Assembly: GCA_037389465.1 (NCBI GenBank)
Contig: JAZARR010000059.1
Location: forward strand, 1,456,001 to 1,520,000
Source: Baylisascaris procyonis
Taxonomy: Eukaryota > Nematoda > Chromadorea > Rhabditida > Ascarididae
Direction: 5' to 3'
DNA length: 64,000 nt
Shown here: positions 1 through 11,608 of the stretch, piece after piece
How the letters are laid out: every line of letters begins with the position of its first letter
Position numbering within the stretch: position 1 is the first letter of the stretch
Notes under the pieces: model-generated
What the model was told of the DNA's origin: nothing
What the model saw: the letters and a program-made list of their open reading frames with translations, nothing else
The model's database searches: none
Made by a program: the position numbers and the translations under genes

Positions 1-55
1 AAGTGAATTCATGCTGGATTGTTGCATGTCACCTTAAAAATTGGTGTTACAGCAA

Positions 56-283
56 TCATTTCTTCAAGAAAAACGTCCAAATAGCGGTTTTCAAGATGAA
101 AAGGGTTGAAATCTGACTTGTAGAAGATGTGCATCTTCCGAGACGTCTCGAAATATGCAACGTTGCAGAATCGTCCCGATCATTGGAGTGTTGCCTGTCG
201 ACGAAATTATCATCGTTATTACGCACATCCAAATTGTCACAACTTCTGCGCTTTGCCGTCGTATTGATTTGTCGAGCACCCCA
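56..283 (-). CDS. Terminal exon, cytoplasmic-tail-like
   Basis: The acceptor on the minus strand reads GATTTTGTAG. The exon gives 75 residues plus TGA, starting WGARQINTTAKRRSCDNLDV. It is rich in Arg, Ser, Asp and Asn, with KRRS and ISRR motifs that could be kinase sites. Phase 0 matches the preceding exon at 1301-1092. The last 15 residues are hydrophobic (ending FFLKK). A different frame is also open here over about 60 codons, but it would require phase 2. Confidence 0.55.
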   Translation of the reverse strand, partial: WGARQINTTAKRRSCDNLDVRNNDDNFVDRQHSNDRDDSATLHISRRLGRCTSSTSQISTLFILKTAIWTFFLKK

Positions 284-3200
284 CTACAAAATCAGTTCTG
301 TCTCAATTAACACTGCAATCAAATATGATACACCCCAATGTTCTTTTTGGTAGAAAGCCGGTATATGGAATGTACATGGAACTATAAAGGAGAGTGGGTT
401 AACTGGGTGATATGTTTCAGGATGATTTAACCTGTTCAACATCAAGCACGATTCATCGTTTCATGCTGGTTACTGCGCGGTCGCTTATAGAGAGCTCTTA
501 CCAGACTTTCTGGCTCCGTTTTACACAGACACTCTGACCAGCACCCTCATCGTGAAAAGGGCGGTGCAGCAACTCCGAACTCTCCTTTTAAGTAAAACAA
601 TGGTGGATCGACTCGTCACGACCCGACAAGCCTGAGCCTTAACCTTCATGCGACCTTACAAGTTCTCTTCCTAAGCGGAAGTGGAAGTGATATAACAGAA
701 TATATTCGTAATGAACAAATTCGTAATGAATATTTTGTTGATTTAAGTTAATAAAATAAATAAACATCATGAAGAACAAGACGCAGAATTCACGTCTTCA
801 AATTATAGAAGAAAACTACTATTTATTTCATATACTCAATACATCACAAGAGAGTCGAAAATCTTCGTTTGCGCAAATATTCACGCGATTTAGAGTGGTC
901 AACACATAAAATATGTTTTGAGAAGATCGAAATCCACAAATCTGGTAAAAAATGATGGGAAAACATAAAAAGATGCGGGATTTTCCAGTGTTTCCTTTTT
1001 TATTTCTTTAATGAGCCTCTTCCCACATCTTGTATTTCCGATTCTTCAAGTATTTCGTGACCAATTTAACCAAAGAACAGAAACAACTTACTTCGAAAAT
1101 TCTTATTAAGCAACCAACATATTGCTTACGAAGACCGAATGATTTGCCGAATGTTGCCAACACAATAACCAGCAATATGATGAATGTAATTGGTGGAAAT
1201 AGCATCGCCGAGACGAATATCAGCAAATGTTCCGCGTTGAAGTTCATCATCCACTTATATAATTGCGCACGGCGAATCGGTTTAAGAAACTTGGGATAGA
1301 CCTGCAAAATATATGGACACCTTTTTAAAGTTCTTCAAAAATGACGGACATACAAACGGATGCACAAATAGTTCGGAAATAATGCACCAGAGGTAAAGTG
1401 GATTATTGCCAGCTTTGACCAATAAATCCGCTTTGCAGAACTGCAAGATGGCAACGTAATGTCTGTAGGGCATGTGTCTGTTTGTCTATTAACATCATGT
1501 ATTGAGCAGGTGCTTGTCAGCCTGTCTATGTCTTCGATAGTTTATCGGGAGGAGGTGGGAGGAGGGGAGGGGGCAAAGGCACTGAAATCGAAGCCATGAA
1601 GTCTAAAGAATGGAATGAAATATCAATGATAATAAAAATTTTTATTCATACAATAAAGTAGAGAATCACACGTCCAAGATAGTAAATATACAGGGAAACA
1701 ATAGAGCATATGTAAACATTCAAAAAGTTAACCATTTCGCGCCTAACTCCACAATCTACCTGCTTACCGTTCTAAAATTCACCATACAAATCAACGTTAA
1801 CCAATTCTTCGTTCACCTCACTACCCACTACTGACCGCAAATTCACCTCAACCCGTTAACCCGTTCTTTAGTATGTTTACTTCCCTTTCCTCCCCCTCCT
1901 CCCTCATATTCACTACCATACACCTACTTCCACTAGAGTGTTCACTAGCCGACGATCCTACCACCCACTCACAAACTCACAATCATCCTCACAACAGTGT
2001 ACTGCTCATCATCTCGAAGTTAACACCCTCCTCTCTAAACAGTAACCACAATTTCAAAGTTCGACCCACCGCACACCACGTCACACAGCTCGCCACAACA
2101 TACCGCCTACATACACCATCCCCGTTTCTCAAACATCCAGAACAAACAATCTGTGAGACCAAAGAACAATTTTTCTCCTCACAAATTGACCGGCACCGCC
2201 AGACCCACAGCTGGCACAAAAATTGCTTTTGAAAGTTCAGCCTGCCGAACTAGCTGAACCTTGCAGGATACTCATATGTACAACCCTAAATCTTTGCTAA
2301 CGTGCCATGACGTAACTTGGCTTCAAGGCTTTCGATGTAAAATGTGTTATCGAGCGGGTTCGGTGTTTTATTGTAGAACCTGGCTCTCGAACGGAACTTG
2401 CTGCAGTTTTACTGGAACGACCATGCTGTTAGTGATGTGTCTAATTCCTGGACGAATGCTGACGGCAGATAGCTAATATAAAATAAAAAAGTCGCTACTG
2501 CCTTATTGTCATGACCAAAACTCATGTTCCTTTTGCAGCGGCATCGAAGCCGAAGGATAGGAAGCAGCACTGTTCATCCATATATCACTGGAATGGTTCA
2601 AAAGTGGTTTGATTTTGACTTGGCGCTTATCCTGAATCACTTAAGGCACTCTGTGGCATGTCCTACACCCCTCAATTCAACGCCATCCTTATCTTCCATC
2701 ATCATGAGCATCTATGACTCTCTGCAATTTTTTTTAAAACATTATAGGAAAACCATTCTCTGCCTATGTATGCGTCGTCTACCTGCCAATCTTGTGGCTT
2801 CAGGTCGTAAACTAGGGAAGCTACGGTAATAAGGTTTATTGGTTAGGATACACCCCACCAGGGCATCCTGATTTTTGCTACCAAGCAATCCGTGATTGCC
2901 AGCTATAGTCTTCGAAGAACGTGTGGTCATGAAAACATTGAAAGAAATCACATTTCTGTTCAAGAAATTTTTCAAAAGCCAATGCACCATTACAGACGCA
3001 ACATGCAAAAACGGAAGAACACATAAGCAAGCACGAAGATTGCGACTCCTAGAAGCACCTAAGTGCGGACAGAAACAATTATGAATGAGGACATTACGAA
3101 TGCGGAAAAAGGATCCTGTGAACTACCTTTTCCACGAGCTGAGGTATACTTGTGGCACTATCAATCCTCGTAGGTTCCGAAACATTTGTTAAATTAACCT

Positions 3201-6200
3201 CATTAACACCTAAACGTTACTTAAGAAATACTGACGTGCATGCGTGAAAGAATCAAACAAAAGATGTACGAGGATAGTTTTAAATTAAAGGACAGAAAAG
3301 AGGTCTGAAGGGATAGTTGTGGATAATAGAATGGTAGAACGCAACGTATGACAAAACTACTGCGAAAGAAGCAAGGAAGAAGGATGGAATTTGAATGAAG
3401 GAGGGATAAGAGGAAAGGAAAAGGAAAAGACGACAAGGAAGGTGATTGAGATGTGGAACTATGTCAGCAGTGAGTAAACAGCAAAAGAATTGGGTCGTTA
3501 AATGGAAACGAAAAAGTGCGAAATGAAATTCGTTGAGTCATCGCTTCTTTTCGCATCAGCAGCAAACGACAGCAGTGAACTGCGCTTGTTTATGCTCTTT
3601 TCGTGAACGAGTTCTCTATAGTGCTATTAAAAATGTTTTTATTTAATTCATGAAGTTGAATGCATTGGTTGGGTGCTAAGGTGAAGTAATTTAATGGATT
3701 AAGATAATTTAAAAGGAATGCAATTACTTTTATTTTTTCATACCTCGAAAATATCGGCACTTATTTTCCTGAAGGTATTCATATGTTACCCTATAGGATG
3801 TGTATTTCTCTAAAGCAACTATGCTAAAGAATGCAACTCCTCGACTTTTTCTGCTCTTGCACAATCATGCTTAAGTTGTGGATTAGACCTTTCGGATGCA
3901 TACCCTGGTAAATGCCTAATATATGATGTATATTCATTCCAAGCAATAAAAGAGGGAGGGGTGACTTCAAAGTGCACAAAAAGAATCGCCAGTTATAAAA
4001 TCGAGTATAGTGGCAACATGGTAATCGATGCTCGTTTGTAGTCAACAGTGTGGCCTAATCGTCTCATACAATCGGATTCAAGAACTCCAATGCCACTAAT
4101 GGCTTATATTTGCAAAGATATATGGAAGAGAAACCACATATGAACAGCAGAACATTTAGTAATGGATAGAGCAGGTCGGCACTTCCGAAACCAAGTAAAG
4201 GTAGCATTCAATGTGCTTTGAAGTGTCGAATGTTGATCAGTGGCAGCGTTGACAGCCCTCGTAAAGAATCACACATATCGTTAACATAAAGTCTATATAA
4301 AAAGTGGACGGCAACAATTCCTTCAGATACACCTCAACGTGCCAAAAAATTTGCTGAAAAAATCTGTGCCTATCGTTAGCTTGAATTTCTTACCCGTCAA
4401 GCAACTTTGCCTATCATTCAAGCAACTTTCCTGGAAACATTTCCCGTCTCATCGTGCTACGCTGCTTACAGTGAGTAAATTCTCAAATGAACAATTACTG
4501 AGGAAAGACACATATCACTCCACAGATAGCGTCATTTGATATGGTTATTCAAAAGATAATTGAAGCACGCGCTTCAATGTTTTTGAGAGTCACTTCATTC
4601 ATGTCACTTTGTGATGTAGTCTGTTGACTGCAATTGGCATCACTCCCTCTTTATTGCTGCTTTCTTTCGTTTTTTTTTTTTGCATGAATCTAAATATGTG
4701 TTTATAATTGCTTCCATAGAGATATTTCTCGTTGCCAATACTTACCATAATGCAGCTGTCATTATAAAATCCATTTGAAGATGCCTGACTAATATCAACT
4801 ATGACTGCATATATATTTCATCAATCACGCCTTTTTCCAACACAGTTTGGAGTGCACTTCACATGGTATTGCTACTACATGGTATTAATATTGATATGGT
4901 GAGTTTTGAATTCTTTTTGTGAATGCAATCTTACACGTCTATATGCAGTGAAACAGTAATTTAGAAACCGAATTCGCTTCCCTATGTGATTATTATGTGC
5001 CGATGACTATGGTGAGTGAGAATCAACGAGGTGTCTGTGCAGCGCAATAGCCTCGGCGTTTCGGTTATATTAGTGCACAATGGCGCGAATGTCTGAGTGT
5101 GACCTCAGCGATTTTATCGATGAAAAAATGGACAGTGGACATATGAATCAGCGGAGAATAACGTGCAGAAGAGACCAATGCTCCCAATACCTGCGGCTAA
5201 TGTTCCATTTGAATAGCACGAACAAAGCTTTTACAGTTGAAATTGAGCTGCTAGAAGTGCGAAGTTGATATAGAGCACTTGTCGAGGCTGTCGTTGCAGT
5301 AGCAGGTTGTAAAATATCGTGTCAGACGGTTTACTACATGTGTTTTGCAATTTCATTGGCGACGGTATGGAGCACCACATGGGGTTTAGATGGTGGACGT
5401 CATAAGAACGCAAACTAGAGCCCGAAGGAAGCGAACAAGGTTGTGAATGACAATACTTCAAATTTTTTTAGGTGTAGAGCTGTCCAGCAGGAAAACGCCA
5501 TTACATGAAGACTGGAAGCATTTTATCGTTTGCTGTGATGATGGAGACACCCAATTTAAGCTATCTATATGCACATATAACCCCTTCGAGGACCGCCTGC
5601 AGCGGAACGAACTTGCTAAATGCATGTTGTGTTCTTCCATCTGTAACCGTTGACGCTTGCCATCCTCGCAGATCTTGATACCTGCGCATAATCGAGGCTG
5701 GTTTATGGAGGAAGGCCTTGTGCCATTCGTAAATTTTAAAACGGCGCATATTCAGAAGAAAAGTGGGAAGCAATTTAATTATACTTGGCACGGAGAGGCT
5801 TATATTGACGATGAGAGGGTGCTTGTATTCAACATGACCCTATGGAGACCAAGAGAGAGCTTATGCCGTCCAGGACCTTCGAAAATCGGCTCATTTTCGA
5901 TGTAAAAGCTTAATGGCAAGGTAAGTGGCTTATAATGCGGGAAACATGGTAAGCTAACATAGCGATATAGTTACAAATTGACAGCTAACATAGCGATACC
6001 AGCTTTCTAGTGCCGTAGCGTTGCATAATAGAGACTAAAGTTTCTGGCTGATAATAGCTTTCCGTGTTGCCGAACATAAAATTAAAGTAAAGCAGCTCGT
6101 TGAGTGGGGCGCTCGCCCGATCACAGTGTGAACGACAATCGTCGAGTGGTTTTTGAAACGCATGATTTGAGGGCCATCCTCGTGCAACATCGACGGCAAT

Positions 6201-9200
6201 GCGCGCGATCGTGGCTGTGATTCGTCAAGCGTCGGCACTGTTTCCTCGCTTTCGCCCTCGCACTGGAGCGGCCTTCATGTTGCTCAACTCGTGCAATCAT
6301 CCCATTCGGAGTTGATCGTTGCTGGCCTTTACCCTCCTCACTGCTGCTGTATTACATAATGGCGATGCATTCTTTGCTGTCTCCTTATCGTTTCCCTTTC
6401 CACCTTGAATTCAACTGCGTTCTGTCTATGCGTCAACGTTTTCAGCAGCACTCCTTTCAAACAGTTTGAAATTTCAGTGAAGCAGAGAACGCAACTCGAA
6501 ACCAGTTGAACATCATCGGTTAATAGAGCCAGAGCAGTTCGAATTTCTCTGAGATCCCTTTCAAAGAGGTACTTTACTGTATTCAATATCTTGTGTCGTA
6601 ATAACTCGCTGTTATTGCTGCGGCTCAGCTGTCGCCATTATCCAAAGAGAGAATTTATTCGTTCGTGAAAAATTTTCATTGCTTTCGTATCGACAACGAA
6701 GAGAATCAGCGACCTGCTAGGTTTGAAGGCGTTTTCAGTGCTCTTCTAATCCCATGACTGTTTCCCTCTCCCCTTCCTCACTCAGAACTGTCATTAAAAG
6801 AAAAAATTAACTGATTAGCATGATAGAGTGACCAAGACTAAATGAGCATTGCAAATGAGAGTGACCAAGACTAAATGAGCATTGCAGATGCTTGATTTAG
6901 TGCTCTACTTTCCTGGAAATGAGCTTATTTCCGCACCGAAGCACGAAAAAGTTTTCAAAATCATAACGCTCGCTTTGTCGAGCTTTATTTTCGTGATATT
7001 TAAAAGGAACCCTAGAGTATAATAATGATGGGCCCTTTTCAAATCTATCCAATACACTTTATTTGGCGATCTATATTAATTTCAGGCCTATGGACATACG
7101 AGTGGTGAAACCTTTATAGACACATTTGCCGTTTTAAGAGGGTATTCAGCTTATCCTTAAAAAGTGTTTTTACGACTGGCAATGTTAATTCTGAAATATG
7201 TTTTCATTTTTTAAAAGTACTGCGAAATACAAAATGCATCACAAATTTGAGACCTCAAAAAAAGAAGTATTTTTGAATCGTCCGGAAAAACTCCTATTCA
7301 AACTTCGATCATGAATTTCATGAATTTCTGTGTTCTTGGACGTTGGCAAAATCGAATTTCATAAAAAATTTCATTTGTCGATGCTACAGTCGACAGAAAG
7401 TTCGACGTTTTCCTTCTTTTTCTATACTTCTCACATGCAAACTCTTCCTTTCATATGAGCACATTCACACTCATCTGTATTGCCTATGCGAATTGAGGCC
7501 TATAGCATTTGTATTCGGCGATATATCATCGTTGCGCGTAAATGAGGTTGTTCAAGTGGAACGAAAGTGTAGAAAAGTAGGCAAACTCATTTTCAAGAAT
7601 TTAGAGCTGTTCTTGAGATATGTAAGCGTTTTTATGGTTGACATACTATGGCATTAATTCACACATCAATGCACTCGATAGTGCATAATGCACAAACAAT
7701 GTGAAGAAAATAGAGCCGCAGGCAAAATATGAATCACGTTTTTAGAATGCCAGTATATTGCTGTATGTGTGTGTGTGTGTGTGTGTGTGTTGAGCACTCA
7801 GCAATCTCTTGCATGGTGTGTCTCTACGGTTGTCTTCATTCGCGCTTTTTAGCTTCTCGAATTATCCAAAAAGCGATGTGTTTATTATCACTTCAAAAAA
7901 GAGATACATTGTAGTTTCATAGCTAGTTCGTTTCAATGATCTCTTCCTACCCATCTCATGAATATACAACTCTTTTGAGAAGCGTCTCTCAATATTTCAT
8001 ATTTAGGATTATATTTTTTGAATAAAGTTTCATCTCAAAAGCAAAGAATTCAAATGATCTCATTTTAAAAGTGATATGAAAATCGTTCTCTGAATAGTTG
8101 TAGTCACCTGACGCGGTAAGATTTGCAACTGTTTTTGTTTCACAGTGGGTCGGACACGGCAAAGAATATTTACGAAACCGGTTGGTCTGACAGGTTTGCT
8201 TGTTGCAAAATGCGTCGTCGGCCTCCGTCGCGCATTTGTTCAGTTGCCAGTTAGCGGCAGTGTGAGATTGCCCGATAAGTGAATCAAGGGCGAAGAAACC
8301 ACACCCCACAAAAAACGACGTGATCACCCTATCATTTACTATCACATGGAAGCTAAAGTTTTTTGGGTGGAATGGATGTGATGTGAATTGTTTGTTCTAG
8401 TAAACAAACAAACCATTATTTTAACACAGTTCTTTGTTATCTGCTGCGTTTAACGTTTTCGTAACATATTTCTGTGTTAGATTTATCATCGTAACATTTA
8501 TTGTGGCCTTTGCTTTCCTTTTTGATTTTCATTTATTGTATGTAAATGCAGAAAGGCTGCAACCGTTGTCACAGACAACATTAAATGGCGCCACCTTTGT
8601 TCTTGTATAGTAAATGCTATTTCGTAATAGCTTATTCCTAAAAAGAAAGAAAATGACCGTTGTTTCTAATCAAAGTCCGCGAGGTTTCTTAAAATCCGTC
8701 CACTTCAATGAGAAAATGGGCGATTTTGCGTCTTTTCGTTGATGTCAAGTCAGAAAACCGAAATCGACACATATTCATGTGAAAGTTGTGCGAAATGACC
8801 AAAAGAAAAATGACCTGAAGTTGGTCATTTTTCAATATTTATGATCATCCTATGCTGTAAAAAAGTCGAACACTTTCACGAAATATTCTCTAAGTGACCT
8901 TTAGCAGCGACATTCAAAGTCGATTATATCGTAGTAGTAACGCTACCTTTGCTTCCAAGAGTATGCTTCTCTTTCCGATGTGAATTTATTGATGTGAGCG
9001 TCAAGAATAGAGGCCTTGAAAGACATCCTGCAGCTCATTGTGTTGTAGTTTGTCACTATAGTCTCAACCAATTCCAGAAAGCTGTCGGCCTTATGGTTAA
9101 CTAGGAAGCTCATAGCTGCTAAGGCAAAACTGTTTCAAGTCGCTTTCTCCTTACTGCGTAACTGTTGTGGAAGTCATTGCAGAACGAGATCTTGGTTGCC

Positions 9201-9562
9201 AATGGTCCGGCAAAAGCACATTCTACAATCTTTATGTCAGACAGCTCAAAAAAGAAGTCTTCAAGGTCCTTGAAGGCTGCAGGTTTATGTAGACTCATTA
9301 GAAAATACTTCAGATGGCCCAGGTCTTCGAGGTGTCGCTCATTCCTATAAAGGATCATGTCCGCTAAGGCCATTCCTGTGTAGTAATGCAGGTTCTCCGA
9401 AATGCAAAGCTAATATGGGAATTTCTAAAACCACCTTGGAGACTCACCAAGAATAGCACCAATTTGAAGCTTGTCTGTCAAATGAGGTGATCGCAGGAAA
9501 TAAGATGTCGCTGTCCGCAAGTGAAATGAGATTTCAGGAATTCGTTTTACATGTTGAAATCT
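56..9562 (-). CDS. Multi-exon gene for an unrecognised membrane protein (3' part)
   Basis: Exons in transcript order are 9562-9448, 9375-9163, 9115-8947, 8352-8108, 6576-6404, 1301-1092 and 283-56, with a TGA stop at 58-56. Phases at the junctions (1, 1, 2, 1, 0, 0) agree at both ends of every intron. The joined product is about 449 residues. It contains helical, Leu-rich regions, then a six-Cys stretch (in 8352-8108), a Cys-containing helical region (6576-6404), a strong transmembrane segment of about 23 residues (in 1301-1092) and a basic, Ser/Asp-rich tail. I do not recognise the family. By inference it is an integral membrane protein whose Cys-containing part lies outside the cytoplasm and whose tail lies inside. 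The 5' end is unresolved. The plus-strand candidate at 5080-5920 lies inside its 5.1-kb intron. Confidence 0.65.
302..1091. other. Intron, no feature recognised
   Basis: Intron of the minus-strand membrane-protein gene. I see no coding segment with usable splice sites on either strand. The stretch 441-640 is relatively GC-rich but its frames are interrupted. Confidence 0.4.
1092..1301 (-). CDS. Internal exon with transmembrane segment
   Basis: Acceptor TATTTTGCAG, donor GAA|GTAAGT, exactly 70 codons, phase 0 to 0. It begins VYPKFLKPIRRAQLYKW and then has a long hydrophobic segment (LLIFVSAMLFPPITFIILLV) followed by basic residues (FGKSFGLRKQ). This is the clearest transmembrane segment in the gene, and the positive-inside pattern puts the C-terminus in the cytoplasm. 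Confidence 0.75.
1720..2220 (+). other. G-poor, C/A-rich strand-asymmetric tract
   Basis: The plus strand is strikingly poor in G over about 500 bp, with many CACC, CCTC and CTCAC runs. One frame is open for 119 codons (1873-2232), but its product is low-complexity Ser/Thr/His/Pro and has no credible splice context. I read the openness as a result of composition. The tract lies in the large intron of the minus-strand gene, so the transcribed strand is C-depleted and G-rich. Confidence 0.6.
3240..3470 (+). other. Purine-rich tract
   Basis: About 230 bp dominated by A and G on the plus strand, including GGAAAGGAAAAGGAAAAG near 3413-3430. It is a low-complexity asymmetric intronic tract with no coding signal. 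Confidence 0.6.
5080..5920 (+). CDS. Candidate three-exon gene, unrecognised, with frame disruption
   Basis: The start ATG at 5080 gives MARMSECDLSDFIDEKMDSG and continues to about 5263. An exon from 5472 (acceptor TTTTTTTAG) reads VELSSRKTPLHEDWKHFIVC. An exon from 5672 (acceptor CCTCGCAG) reads ILIPAHNRGWFMEEGLVPF and later FNYTWHGEAYIDDERVLVF, with N-glycosylation sequons. Codon use looks coding, but junction phases do not match well. The strong donor AAG|GTAAGT at 5921 is reachable only in the +1 frame (DQERAYAVQDLRKSAHF), because the main frame stops at 5905. It is either a decayed gene or a mis-assembled exon. It lies inside an intron of the minus-strand gene. Function unknown. Confidence 0.4.
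5952..5998 (+). repeat. Short direct repeat, 16-bp unit, 31-bp spacing
   Basis: AGCTAACATAGCGATA occurs at 5952-5967 and again at 5983-5998. Confidence 0.85.
6404..6576 (-). CDS. Internal exon, helical and Cys-containing
   Basis: Acceptor TGAATACAG, donor AAG|GTGGAA, phase 1 to 0, 57 codons. It includes VKYLFERDLREIRTALALL and, further on, SSCVLCFTEISNCLKG with three cysteines. It joins in frame to the exon at 8352-8108 (phase 1) and to 1301-1092 (phase 0). Amphipathic helix is likely; function unknown. Confidence 0.7.
6825..6890 (+). repeat. Tandem duplication of a 33-bp unit
   Basis: Two adjacent copies (6825-6857 and 6858-6890), both beginning AGAGTGACCAAGACTAAATG and differing at one base near the 3' end. 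They lie between the exons at 6404-6576 and 8108-8352. Confidence 0.85.
7765..7790 (+). repeat. (GT)n microsatellite
   Basis: About 12 GT units, intronic in the minus-strand gene. Confidence 0.95.
8108..8352 (-). CDS. Internal exon, Cys-rich
   Basis: Acceptor AAAACTTTAG, donor TCAG|GTGACT, phase 2 to 1. A semi-hydrophobic start (VITSFFVGCGFFALDSL) is followed by six-Cys spacing: NKCATEADDAFCNKQTC, then LPCPTHC, with an N-glycosylation sequon (NLT) near the end. This suggests a secreted or extracellular disulfide-bonded segment. No named domain is recognised. Confidence 0.65.
8947..9115 (-). CDS. Internal exon
   Basis: Acceptor CCTTAGCAG (alternative CCTTAG, three bases earlier), donor AAAG|GTAGCG, phase 1 to 2. 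It reads MSFLVNHKADSFLELVETIV and continues with MSCRMSFKASILDAHINKF. The intron before it is only 47 bp, a typical nematode minimum, but its donor (GTTACG) is weak. A better-looking GTAAGG nine bases downstream does not preserve the frame. Confidence 0.65.
9163..9375 (-). CDS. Internal exon
   Basis: Acceptor ATTACTACACAG, phase 1 at both ends. It reads GMALADMILYRNERHLEDLG and continues with LHKPAAFKDLEDFFFELSDI. Codon use is strongly coding. An earlier acceptor (CATATTAG, exon start 9409) would also be open in phase 0, but the 9375 acceptor fits the phase of the upstream exon. Confidence 0.7.
9448..9562 (-). CDS. Internal exon, 5' boundary uncertain
   Basis: The donor CTTG|GTGAGT is strong and leaves phase 1, matching 9375-9163. 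The open frame includes VKRIPEISFHLRTATSYF and SPHLTDKLQIGAILG. It is closed upstream by TAA at 9568-9566, so the acceptor must lie between 9565 and about 9511. No strong pyrimidine-tract acceptor is visible there; candidates are at 9563 and 9511. Confidence 0.5.
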
Positions 9563-10700
9563 CTTTTAGGCATCGTACCTCTTGAGAATTGTTTATGCGG
9601 AATGTTTTTTTACTCTCGTCATGATAAATTAGCTGCGGACATAACAAATTGCTTCTGCCGGATGCTTGCAGCCCTTTGATGTGGTCCACTCAGATAGAAT
9701 CTTTCTATAATGGTATGAAGAGGGATAAATTCGAAAATATCGCTACTACGATCACCGAAGCGAACTCTGTAAGGATTAATGGCCACTTTTGAGGGAATAA
9801 AGCTTAGTGCTTAAGAATAAAGTAAAAGTTGATTATATAGTGCAATTTGTGATCGAAGACCATAAAAAATTTCTGTTCTGCTAAAAACTGAGTCCCATCA
9901 TAAACGGGTCCAGTTGCAACTATTCGGAACTTGCCTCGTGCACTTTCATTGAATTTGTCACCTGTCGAACATGAATGAAAACTGCATTTAGTTCACCAGG
10001 TGCACTTTACATTCTTCTTTTTCATGCCTTCTTTCCTGCTATCCATATAGTCGTTTAGCGGAATTCGATGAACATGCGGTCCACGTGTGAGCATTAGATT
10101 TTTGATTTTACTGACTATTGAAATAAAGCGTAACGACGATGTAAAGATTTCCAGCATTTTATGCAATGCTTGTTCCTTGTTCCTTGAATGTGGCGATATG
10201 GGGGAGGGAAAAGCATTGGTCGAACGTTGGATTTCCGAATGCTAACTCTTATTAATACCGTTATGCAACCTGGGATATTTAGTTACAATGGCTAATATAT
10301 TCACAACTTTGAAAATCACGAGATCGATTACCATGGACAGTTGGTTAGTTGAACATTTCTGTTCAGTATTGTAAGTTATATCATTTTGGTAGTAATTCTG
10401 TATTTGAACGCTTTCCTGCATAAGGTTATAATGTAGCAGATGAGTGGATCCTCTTAACTTTTGACTTCTTGCTCGAACGCTCTTTAATATGCAACATTTG
10501 TAACAATGCCTCTCATTCTTTAGTTACCCCTTGACTTTAATAAGTATAACTTTATAACTGGACGGCTGTTGTATGCAGATGGGTGCTTCTCGCAGCCATT
10601 TGCTCAGTGCTCCAGGCTAGTTCTGAACGCTTGTGGTTTTACTTCATGTACTTGTTTTCCGACCTGTCCATCTAAAACTATATGTTTACATTTTGATGCT
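9563..10700. other. No gene recognised
   Basis: AT-rich, stop-dense in all frames. It probably belongs to intron or 5' flank of the minus-strand gene. Confidence 0.4.
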
Positions 10701-10708
10701 CGCTGATA

Positions 10709-11059
10709 ATGTCCAGCAGCTGTTCACTACCGAGAGGAAAAGTGAAGCAAAGGGTCAGGTTGAAGATGAATGCGAAACAGCTGAGACAAAACGGACTGCA
10801 AAATTTACGTGGCCAAATCGAAAGGAAATTTTCGGATGCAGATATCCATCTACCGGAAAACTTAGAAGAATGTATCCATATAACTATTTTACCACACAAT
10901 TCGAAAGAAAACCGTGAAAGGCAGAATGCTGATGTGGTTACTGAAGAGATTTCATTTGAGAAACACTTTCCAGCCATCTATAAGAATGTCCTTCTAATTT
11001 TTAAACGACACAACAGTAAAATATGTGATATCAGAAGTCATTTACAGTCACTTCTTTGA
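10709..11059 (+). CDS. Open segment, doubtful coding
   Basis: A 116-codon plus frame with charged composition (MNAKQLRQNGLQNLRGQIER, later EECIHITILPHNSKENRERQ), ending TGA at 11059. A second plus frame is also open over 10633-10917. Only weak acceptors precede it, and it overlaps a minus open frame. It could be an exon or a decayed element; no family recognised. Confidence 0.25.
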   Translation: MSSSCSLPRGKVKQRVRLKMNAKQLRQNGLQNLRGQIERKFSDADIHLPENLEECIHITILPHNSKENRERQNADVVTEEISFEKHFPAIYKNVLLIFKRHNSKICDIRSHLQSLL

Positions 11060-11608
11060 TTGTTACAACAATAAAACTGTTTACGGAAATAGCAGTAACT
11101 GACTCACAAAACAATATCAGCATCCCTGCCATGTTGGGAGGGGGTGGGGGATCAACTTCAAATTATACTTCGACTTTGATTAAACTCTTTCAGCAGCTAG
11201 AGGCTTATAGCCATTGGGACCTCTTCGACGCTAAACGATCTAGACAGACGCAAATGATAAGCACTCTTCATGTATTTCGTGTGCAAAGGCCTAAAAATAC
11301 TCACTATCCGTGTTATATACCCAATTCACCACTCGCAAAAAATTTAACAATAAGATTTAGTGGTATAATCGTTGACACATTCCAGATCTATGGTCTCTAT
11401 CATTTTGATTTACCAGTTTCTAGGTGGGTTTTGCACGCTGAAATCATATGCGCTTGTGCTATAATTAAGCGACCATTAAAATACGCAACGTAAAAGCAAT
11501 TCCGTGAGGATGAGCGAGCATTCCTTGATAAATCGACAGCTGTTGGCAGACGTTGATCATCTAAGGGTGAGAGGCTTCTCTCCTTGTCTACTGTACTATT
11601 CATAAAAC

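Noticed and set aside
1873..2232. 119-codon plus open frame
   Set aside because: Its openness follows from the G-poor composition. Product is low-complexity Ser/Thr/His/Pro.
11056..11493. 145-codon plus open frame with a Gly run
   Set aside because: About one frame of this length is expected by chance in 64 kb of this composition. No splice context or family resemblance.
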